NCBI GenBank assembly: GCA_934309145.1
Contig: CAKRCW010000004.1
Span: 62,001 to 126,000, forward strand
Direction: 5' to 3'
From: an uncultured Lachnospiraceae bacterium
GTDB taxonomy: Bacteria; Bacillota; Clostridia; Lachnospirales; Lachnospiraceae
DNA: 64,000 nucleotides
The notes under the pieces: model-generated
What the model was told of the DNA's origin: nothing
Database searches by the model: none
Seen by the model: the letters and a program-made list of their open reading frames with translations, nothing else
Position numbers and translations under genes: made by a program
Shown here: piece by piece, positions 54,649 to 61,795 of the stretch
How the letters are laid out: each line of letters opens with the position of its first letter
Numbering within the stretch: position 1 is the first letter of the stretch

Positions 54649-56091
54649 TTGGGCAAAGAAACATCTGACAACATCATTGAACTTAAGAACATTACTAAGA
54701 AATTTGAGGACGGATTTATAGCCGTGGACGATTTTAATCTTACGGTTAAAAGAGGTGAGTTCGTCACATTTCTTGGACCTTCAGGATGCGGCAAAACGAC
54801 GACACTTAGAATGATAGCAGGATTTGATATACCGAGTGAGGGTGAGATACTGTTGGATGGAAAGGATATCAGTAGTCTGCCTCCTAACAAGAGACCAATC
54901 AATACTGTGTTTCAGAGATATGCATTGTTTCCACATCTGGATATATACGACAATATTGCATTTGGCTTAAAGCTTAAGAAGATGTCTAAGGCCGAGATAG
55001 ATAAGAAGGTTAAGCGTGTGCTTGAGATGGTTGATTTGGAGGGCTTTGAGAAGAGAAAGGTTCAGACCTTGTCAGGCGGGCAGCAGCAGAGAATAGCCAT
55101 TGCAAGGGCACTTGTAAATGAACCGGAGATACTTCTCTTAGATGAGCCTCTTGGTGCTCTTGACCTTAAGATGAGAAAGGAAATGCAGTTAGAGCTAATC
55201 AGTATGCACGAGAAGCTCGGTATAACATTTATCTATGTTACTCATGATCAGGAGGAAGCACTTACAATGTCGGACAAGATTGTTGTAATGTCAGAGGGAA
55301 AAATGCAGCAGATAGGAACTCCTGAGGATATATATAATGAGCCTAAGAATGCATTTGTTGCGGACTTTATCGGCGAGAGTAATATCTTTAATGGAATAAT
55401 GACTGGAGACAAAAAGGTTCGTTTTTGTGGTACGGAGTTTGACTGCGTTGATGATGTTCCTAATGGAACTCTTATAGATGCTGTTGTAAGACCTGAGGAT
55501 ATTGTGATAACCACACCTGAGCTTGGAATGATACAGGGTGATGTTATTTCAGTTATATTCAAGGGCGTGCATTATGAGATAACAGTAATGTCAGGAAAGA
55601 ACGAGATAGTTATACAGTCAACTAAGGCTGCAAATACCGGTGATCATGTAGGTCTTGTTATAGAGCCTGACGGAATCCATATTATGCATGCCGAGAATAC
55701 TGTAAATAGAATAGAGACAGGCGTTGACAAAAATTATGAGCTTATGTTCATGGATGGAGTATTTTCATGTGATTTGACCAAGGTGGTGCCTAATTCTTCA
55801 TATAAGGATGGAGAGCTTGTTGATGCACATGGTGATGTGATTGCTCCTGATAGGATAAAGGTAATAATGTCTATCGCAACACACGATATTAAGATGAGTG
55901 ACAATGAGGAAGATGGAATTGTATGTGGACATATAATCAACCTTATATATAAGGGAGACCACTACAGCTATGTTGTGAGAACTGATTATGATGAAGATTT
56001 TATTATTGATGATGAGGATTTGTGGAATATGGACGACTATGTAAGTCTTATTATTCCTGAGGACAAGATAACTTATACATTGAAGAGATAA
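54649..56091 (+). CDS. potA: Spermidine/putrescine ABC transporter ATPase with extended C-terminus
   Basis: A 480-residue ATPase: Walker A GPSGCGKTTT, Q-loop VFQRYALFPHLD, signature LSGGQQQR, Walker B LLLDEPLGALD and switch YVTHDQEEA. After the first 240 residues there are two regulatory TOBE-like units, about 285-345 (VISVIFKGVHYEITV) and 420-480 (IINLIYKGDHYSYVV), that resemble each other. Usual PotA is about 350-380 residues, so the second unit looks like a duplication. Start is TTG after AAGGAGG. potBCD follow. Confidence 0.92.
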   Translation: MGKETSDNIIELKNITKKFEDGFIAVDDFNLTVKRGEFVTFLGPSGCGKTTTLRMIAGFDIPSEGEILLDGKDISSLPPNKRPINTVFQRYALFPHLDIYDNIAFGLKLKKMSKAEIDKKVKRVLEMVDLEGFEKRKVQTLSGGQQQRIAIARALVNEPEILLLDEPLGALDLKMRKEMQLELISMHEKLGITFIYVTHDQEEALTMSDKIVVMSEGKMQQIGTPEDIYNEPKNAFVADFIGESNIFNGIMTGDKKVRFCGTEFDCVDDVPNGTLIDAVVRPEDIVITTPELGMIQGDVISVIFKGVHYEITVMSGKNEIVIQSTKAANTGDHVGLVIEPDGIHIMHAENTVNRIETGVDKNYELMFMDGVFSCDLTKVVPNSSYKDGELVDAHGDVIAPDRIKVIMSIATHDIKMSDNEEDGIVCGHIINLIYKGDHYSYVVRTDYDEDFIIDDEDLWNMDDYVSLIIPEDKITYTLKR

Positions 56092-56121
56092 AATCATTTA
56101 CATAAGAGAAGGAGATAAGAG

Positions 56122-56919
56122 ATGAACGGATTACGTTTTTCCAGAAAACAGCTATGTATTCCATATTTGTTGTTTTTAATATGTTTTGTTGTTGCACCTC
56201 TGCTTGTGATTATATATTATGCATTTACTAACGGCGAGGGAAGGTTTTCAACAGATAATCTTATAGGCTTTTTCAGCAGCCCTAATACTATTGGAACACT
56301 TGCGTACAGCTTTGTGCTTGCTGTTGTAACAACGCTGGTAAGTCTGCTTTTAGCATATCCGATAGCATATATACTTGCAAGAAGTAATATAAGACACAAA
56401 TCAGTTATACTTATGATATTTGTTATGCCTATGTGGATTAACTTTACGCTTAGAATTACAGCTCTTAAGGAGATACTTACTCTGATTGAGGGCAATCTTG
56501 CATATTATCCATTTTTGAATTCTGTCATAGGTATGACATATGATTTTTTACCATTTATGATATTGCCTATATATACTACAATAATGAAGCTTGACAACAG
56601 CCTTCTTGAGGCTGCAAATGACCTTGGAGCAAGCAATATACAGACATTCATAAAGGTTACACTGCCGCTTTCTGTTCCGGGAATTATAAGTGGTATAGTG
56701 ATGGTATTTCTTCCATCAATGACCAATTATGTTGTGCTTGATATGCTTTATAACAGCACATATATTATGGGCAGCCTGATAGGAAGCTATTTTGCAGCAT
56801 ACGATTGGCACAATGGTTCTATGATAGCACTCATATTGCTGCTTATAATATTGATATTTACACTAGCAACCAGTCGTTACTCAGAGGAGGATAATAGCAG
56901 GGGAGGTGCAATGTTATAA
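56122..56919 (+). CDS. potB: Spermidine/putrescine ABC transporter permease PotB
   Basis: A 265-residue permease with six membrane helices and the EAA loop LLEAANDLGASNIQTF that docks on the ATPase. The order potA-B-C-D identifies it as the PotB-type subunit. Its last base is the first base of potC's ATG, so translation is coupled. AAGGAGAT precedes the start. Confidence 0.92.
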   Translation: MNGLRFSRKQLCIPYLLFLICFVVAPLLVIIYYAFTNGEGRFSTDNLIGFFSSPNTIGTLAYSFVLAVVTTLVSLLLAYPIAYILARSNIRHKSVILMIFVMPMWINFTLRITALKEILTLIEGNLAYYPFLNSVIGMTYDFLPFMILPIYTTIMKLDNSLLEAANDLGASNIQTFIKVTLPLSVPGIISGIVMVFLPSMTNYVVLDMLYNSTYIMGSLIGSYFAAYDWHNGSMIALILLLIILIFTLATSRYSEEDNSRGGAML

Positions 56920-57710
56920 TGAAAAGAAGATTAGGATATGCATTTCTCATTGTTATGTTGATTGTTATATATCTGCCTATACTTATTCTCGCAGTATACA
57001 GCTTTACAGATTCAGCAAATATAGGTATGATACACGGATTTTCAGTTCAGAACTATGTGACTTTGTTCACTAAGCCTGAGCTGTCAGATATGATATGGGG
57101 TACTGTTATACTTGCACTTGTCTCAGCAGCAATAGCAACCATTTTTGGAACACTCGGTGCAATAGGTACATTTTATTCTAAGAAGGCTACACAGAATGTG
57201 GTTAATATGATGAATCAGATACCTGTTGTAAATGCTGATGTTGTTACAGGTTTTTCTATATGTATATTGCTTATTGTAGTATGCAATGTAAGCAAGGAGA
57301 CATATATACCGCTTGTTGTAGGTCACGTTGTGCTTTCTGCACCATTTGTGTACCTTGCTGTAGTGCCTAAATTAAAGCAGATGGATTCAAGTCTTTATGA
57401 GGCTGCGTTGGATCTTGGTGCTTCGCCTGCACAGGCACTGTCTAAGGTTATAATACCTCAGATTGCTCCTGGAATTATATCAGGCTTTGCACTTGCAGTT
57501 ACACTTTCTCTGGATGATTACTTTATTGCAAGCTATACCAAGCCTGCTACATTTGACACAATAAGTACCTACGTTGTAAATGCGACAAAGGGCTCTCACA
57601 CAGAGATAAAAACAGCACTCTGGGCATTATCAACTATTATTTTCCTGATAGTTATAGTTATTGCTCTGGCTATGAATATGGCTGGAAGGAAAAAGGAGGG
57701 CAACGAATGA
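56919..57710 (+). CDS. potC: Spermidine/putrescine ABC transporter permease PotC
   Basis: A 263-residue permease with six helices and the EAA loop YEAALDLGASPAQALSKV. It pairs with PotB to form the transport channel. The start overlaps potB by one base, and its stop overlaps the potD start by four, which supports a strict operon. Confidence 0.92.
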   Translation: MKRRLGYAFLIVMLIVIYLPILILAVYSFTDSANIGMIHGFSVQNYVTLFTKPELSDMIWGTVILALVSAAIATIFGTLGAIGTFYSKKATQNVVNMMNQIPVVNADVVTGFSICILLIVVCNVSKETYIPLVVGHVVLSAPFVYLAVVPKLKQMDSSLYEAALDLGASPAQALSKVIIPQIAPGIISGFALAVTLSLDDYFIASYTKPATFDTISTYVVNATKGSHTEIKTALWALSTIIFLIVIVIALAMNMAGRKKEGNE

Positions 57711-59236
57711 TGAAATACAGACATAAAAAGGTGATTAACAGAGTTGCTGCTCTTGTTCTTTCTGCGATAATGACATTTGCATTTGCCGCTGTCGGAGCAT
57801 TTTCAGGCAAAGAGATGACCGCATATGCCAAGGATGATGTGATTACACTTCGTGTATGTAACTGGGAGGAGTATATCGACCTTGGCGAATGGGACGAGGA
57901 CGAGAAGATTGAGCTTGACAATGGAAGCACTATATTTGGTGAGAATTCCATGGTTAGTGATTTTGAAGAGTGGTACTATGAAACCTACGGAAAGCGTGTA
58001 AAGGTTGAGTATTCATGTTTTGGTACTAATGAGGATTTATATAATCAGCTGACACTTGGAGATGTATATGACCTTGTGTGTCCTTCTGATTATATGATAA
58101 TGAAGCTTATGGCTGAGAAGAAGCTTGAGCCATTTTCTGACCAGTTCTATGATGAATCTAATGATGAGAACTATTATGTAAGAGGGGTATCTGACTATAT
58201 AAGAGATACCTTCGATGAAAATGAGATTAATGGTGAGAGCTGGAGTAAATATGCGGCTGGATATATGTGGGGAGTTACCGGTGTTCTCTATAATCCTGAT
58301 GAGATTACTGAGGAGGAGGCTTCCACATGGAATATATTCAATAATGAGAAGTTTAAAAGACAGATTACAATTAAGGACAATGTAAGAGATTCATATTTTG
58401 CGGCACTCGGAGCACTTCGCTCAGAGGAGCTTATGGATGAAGATTTTATTAATCAGCTGGATTATCATGACCGACTTATGGAGATAATGAATGATGTATC
58501 ATCTGGTACTATAGCTGATGTCGAGGCATTGTTGCAGGATATACAGGATAATGTATACTCATTTGAAACTGATAGTGGAAAGGCTGATATGATAAGTGGA
58601 AAGGTTCTTGCCAACTATCAGTGGTCAGGAGATGCTGTGTATGCAATGGATCAGGCAGAGGAGGATGACTTTTATCTTGATTTTGCTGTGCCACAGGAGT
58701 GTACTAATCTGTGGTTTGACGGATGGGTAATGCTTAAGAGTGGAATTGAGGGCGATGCTGATAAGAAGCAGGCGGCAGAGGCATTTGTAAATTATCTGTC
58801 GCGTCCTGACAATGCAGTCAGAAATATGTACTATATAGGTTATACCTCAGTTATCTCAGGTGGAGATGACAGTACAGTATTTGATTATATAAACTGGTGT
58901 TATGGAGCAGAGGATGATGAGACAGACACCATAGAATATCCTGTGGGCTTTTTCTTCTGCGGAGATAATGATAATTCTGATTATATGATAACTGCACCTG
59001 CCGACCAGGCAAAAAGACAGTTGTTTGCACAATATCCATCACAGGATGTATTAGAGAGAAGTGCGATAATGCAGTATTTTGATGATACGGCAAACAAAGA
59101 GATAAACCAGATGTGGATAAATGTAAGATGCTATAATATTAACGAAGTCCCTTTATATGTCTGGATTATTGTGTGCGTTATCATTATACTTGTTGTATCA
59201 TTTATAGTACGAATGAGAATAAAGCACAGACATTGA
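57707..59236 (+). CDS. potD: Polyamine-binding protein PotD, anchored by a C-terminal helix
   Basis: A 509-residue substrate-binding protein. It has an N-terminal signal peptide (about 10-40, ending near TAYAKD) without a lipobox cysteine, the binding fold starting TLRVCNWEEYID, the ligand region YDLVCPSDYMI and GYMWGVTGVLYNPDE, and a C-terminal transmembrane helix (about 481-503) ended by basic residues. Most Gram-positive PotD proteins are lipoproteins of about 350-400 residues; this one is longer and would be held by the helix instead. Confidence 0.88.
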   Translation: MMKYRHKKVINRVAALVLSAIMTFAFAAVGAFSGKEMTAYAKDDVITLRVCNWEEYIDLGEWDEDEKIELDNGSTIFGENSMVSDFEEWYYETYGKRVKVEYSCFGTNEDLYNQLTLGDVYDLVCPSDYMIMKLMAEKKLEPFSDQFYDESNDENYYVRGVSDYIRDTFDENEINGESWSKYAAGYMWGVTGVLYNPDEITEEEASTWNIFNNEKFKRQITIKDNVRDSYFAALGALRSEELMDEDFINQLDYHDRLMEIMNDVSSGTIADVEALLQDIQDNVYSFETDSGKADMISGKVLANYQWSGDAVYAMDQAEEDDFYLDFAVPQECTNLWFDGWVMLKSGIEGDADKKQAAEAFVNYLSRPDNAVRNMYYIGYTSVISGGDDSTVFDYINWCYGAEDDETDTIEYPVGFFFCGDNDNSDYMITAPADQAKRQLFAQYPSQDVLERSAIMQYFDDTANKEINQMWINVRCYNINEVPLYVWIIVCVIIILVVSFIVRMRIKHRH

Positions 59237-59264
59237 TGATGTTTGGAAGCATGAAGGAAAAGCT

Positions 59265-60005
59265 GTGAAAGAAGAATATGTTGTTACAGGTATAATTTTA
59301 TATACGGCACTTGTCGGAGAGTATGATAAGCGGCTTGTTGTTCTCACAAAGGAGCGTGGCAGAATTACCATTTTCTCAAATGGCTCAAGGAGACCTAACA
59401 GTATGCTAAGGGCGGCAAGCCAGAGCTATGTCATGGGTAAATTTACCATTACAGCGAATAGGGATTCCTACAATCTTGTTAAGGCAGAGGTTGATGAGTA
59501 TTTTTCAGAGCTTGCATATGATATGGAGAAAATGTGTTATGCGTCATATTTTTGCGAGTTTATGTCCTACTATACAAGGGAAGGAATGTACTGCACAAAC
59601 CATCTGAACCTTCTCTATGTTACGCTTAAAGCAGTGGTGCTTGGCAATATATCCTACAGTCTGATTAAAGATATATACGAGATAAGGCTTATGGATATAG
59701 AGGGACAGGGTATACACGCATATAAATGTGTTGGCTGTAACTCTGAGGATGTGAGATATTTCAGCGCAGCGAGAGGTGGACTTCTTTGTGCTTCGTGTGC
59801 CATGAAGTATAAGATAAGTGACAAGGTTTCTGACACGCTTATATACACACTTAAATATATACTGTCATCACCGTATGGAAAGCTATACAGCTTCAAGCTT
59901 ACCGAGGAAGCAGAGAGGGAGCTTGACTATGTGTGTGACAGATTCAGACGACAATATGTGGACAAAAATTTCAAATCTTTGGAAATTCTTTCGTCTTTAG
60001 CTTGA
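59265..60005 (+). CDS. recO: DNA repair protein RecO
   Basis: A 246-residue recombination mediator that helps load RecA with RecR. An N-terminal OB fold (TGIILYTALVGEYDKRLVVLTKERGRI) is followed by a helical domain and a four-cysteine zinc site (CVGCNSEDV then LLCASC). The start is GTG, preceded by AAGGA. It lies next to glyS as in many Firmicutes, but is separated from era by potABCD. Confidence 0.93.
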   Translation: MKEEYVVTGIILYTALVGEYDKRLVVLTKERGRITIFSNGSRRPNSMLRAASQSYVMGKFTITANRDSYNLVKAEVDEYFSELAYDMEKMCYASYFCEFMSYYTREGMYCTNHLNLLYVTLKAVVLGNISYSLIKDIYEIRLMDIEGQGIHAYKCVGCNSEDVRYFSAARGGLLCASCAMKYKISDKVSDTLIYTLKYILSSPYGKLYSFKLTEEAERELDYVCDRFRRQYVDKNFKSLEILSSLA

Positions 60006-60090
60006 AATATTTATATATTATATGTAAAATGTTACTGTTTCATATAATCCTGCACACACCGGTGTAGGAGGAAGAGAGGTTAATAATACA

Positions 60091-61488
60091 ATGGAAAAGA
60101 CAATGGAGAAAGTTGTTGCACTTGCAAAATCAAGAGGTTTTATTTATCCGGGTTCAGAGATTTATGGTGGACTTGCTAACACATGGGATTATGGAAATCT
60201 TGGTGTTGAATTTAAGAACAACGTCAAGAAAGCATGGTGGAAGAAGTTCATTCAGGAGAATCCATACAATGTAGGTGTTGATTGTGCCATATTGATGAAT
60301 CCTCAGACATGGGTTGCCTCAGGTCACGTTGGCGGTTTCTCAGATCCACTTATGGATTGTAAGGAGTGTCATGAGAGATTCCGTGCTGATAAGGTAATCG
60401 AGGATTACATGCAGGAAAACGGCATTGAGATAGAGGGTAGTGTTGATGGCTGGACTAAGAACCAGATGGCAGATTATATTGAGGAGAAGCACATCTGTTG
60501 TCCAAGCTGCGGAAAGCACAACTTTACAGATATAAGAGAATTTAACCTTATGTTCAAGACATTTCAGGGTGTTACAGAGGATTCTGCTGCAACTCTTTAT
60601 CTTAGACCAGAGACAGCACAGGGTATCTTCGTAAACTTCAAGAATGTACAGAGAACATCAAGAAAGAAGATACCATTTGGTATCGGACAGATAGGTAAGT
60701 CATTCAGAAATGAGATTACACCTGGTAACTTCACATTCCGTACAAGAGAGTTCGAGCAGATGGAGTTAGAGTTCTTCTGTGAGCCTGATACAGACCTTGA
60801 GTGGTTCAAGTATTGGAAGGATTTCTGTATTAATTGGCTGAAGGAGCTCGGAATCAAGGAAGACGAGATGCGTTATCGTGACCATGATCCTGCTGAGCTT
60901 GCTTTCTACAGTAAGGCTACAACAGATATCGAGTTCTTATTCCCATTTGGCTGGGGTGAGCTCTGGGGTATTGCTGACAGAACAGATTATGATTTGACAC
61001 AGCACCAGAACACATCTAAGGAGCCTATGGATTACTTCGATGATGAGAAGAAGATTAAGTATGTTCCATATGTCATAGAGCCATCACTCGGTGCAGACCG
61101 TGTAACTCTTGCATTCCTTTGCTCAGCTTATGATGAGGAGAATATAGGAACAGAGGAGAAGCCTGATATGCGTACAGTGCTTCATTTCCACCCAGCACTT
61201 GCACCAGTTAAGATTGGTGTGCTTCCATTATCTAAGAAGCTTAATGAGGGTGCAGAGAAGGTATATGCAGAGCTTGCCAAGTATTGGAACTGTGAATTTG
61301 ATGACAGAGGAAATATAGGTAAGAGATATAGAAGACAGGATGAGATAGGTACTCCATTCTGTGTAACATACGATTTTGATTCTGAGACTGACGGTGCTGT
61401 TACAGTTCGTGACCGTGACACAATGGAGCAGGAGAGAATCAAGATAGAGGATTTGAAGGAATACTTCGAGAAGAAGCTTTATTTCTAA
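60091..61488 (+). CDS. glyS: Glycine--tRNA ligase (dimeric type)
   Basis: A 465-residue class II synthetase of the alpha-2, eukaryote/archaea-like type rather than the tetrameric bacterial GlyQ/GlyS. Motif 1 region, motif 2 (GQIGKSFRNEITPGNFTFRTREFEQMELE in two blocks) and motif 3 (PSLGADRVTLAFL) are visible, and the anticodon domain occupies the last 100 residues. The 85-base gap upstream is too short for a T-box. Confidence 0.96.
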   Translation: MEKTMEKVVALAKSRGFIYPGSEIYGGLANTWDYGNLGVEFKNNVKKAWWKKFIQENPYNVGVDCAILMNPQTWVASGHVGGFSDPLMDCKECHERFRADKVIEDYMQENGIEIEGSVDGWTKNQMADYIEEKHICCPSCGKHNFTDIREFNLMFKTFQGVTEDSAATLYLRPETAQGIFVNFKNVQRTSRKKIPFGIGQIGKSFRNEITPGNFTFRTREFEQMELEFFCEPDTDLEWFKYWKDFCINWLKELGIKEDEMRYRDHDPAELAFYSKATTDIEFLFPFGWGELWGIADRTDYDLTQHQNTSKEPMDYFDDEKKIKYVPYVIEPSLGADRVTLAFLCSAYDEENIGTEEKPDMRTVLHFHPALAPVKIGVLPLSKKLNEGAEKVYAELAKYWNCEFDDRGNIGKRYRRQDEIGTPFCVTYDFDSETDGAVTVRDRDTMEQERIKIEDLKEYFEKKLYF

Positions 61489-61527
61489 GTTATAAGGTCT
61501 TCTTAAAATATAAGAATAATTAATATG

Positions 61528-61565
61528 AGGTCGTCTGCTATTTTGGTGGGCGGCCTTTTTATTTT
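61528..61565 (+). terminator. glyS terminator
   Basis: AGGTCGTCTGC pairs with GTGGGCGGCCT through 11 pairs, several of them G-U, with a short loop and a following T-rich tail. Confidence 0.8.
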
Positions 61566-61715
61566 GTATCATTTGCCATATCATGTATGATTTTGAGACA
61601 CAAAGAGGAGCTAAATGCTTAAAGCAATACCGCAAAAAGAATTTTTGATATACATTTATTGAATAAATTTACCTAAAATTATCAAAAATGTGTTTATCAT
61701 TTGTTATTTTTGTGG

Positions 61716-61721
61716 TATACT
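61716..61721 (+). promoter_or_regulatory. Extended -10 promoter of ppdK
   Basis: TATACT is preceded by TGG, an extended -10. The -35 at the proper distance (TTTATC) is weak. The transcript would start near 61728, giving a leader of about 68 bases. Confidence 0.55.
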
Positions 61722-61795
61722 TTGAGATAGTGTGATGGGGACGTGCCATAGTCTGCTGTCGCAGAAAAATACATTACTTAGGAGGTATATGACAA

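Larger units (their letters stand above)
61489..61795 (+). other. glyS-ppdK intergenic region
   Basis: The gap holds the glyS terminator, then about 130 AT-rich bases, the ppdK promoter and a leader of about 70 bases with one tiny hairpin (CTGCTGTCGCAG). I see no riboswitch or RNA gene. Confidence 0.55.

Noticed and set aside
60006..60090. T-box riboswitch before glyS
   Set aside because: The gap is 85 bases, with no specifier stem, no T-box sequence and no terminator. Only a small CACACCGGTGT dyad is present.
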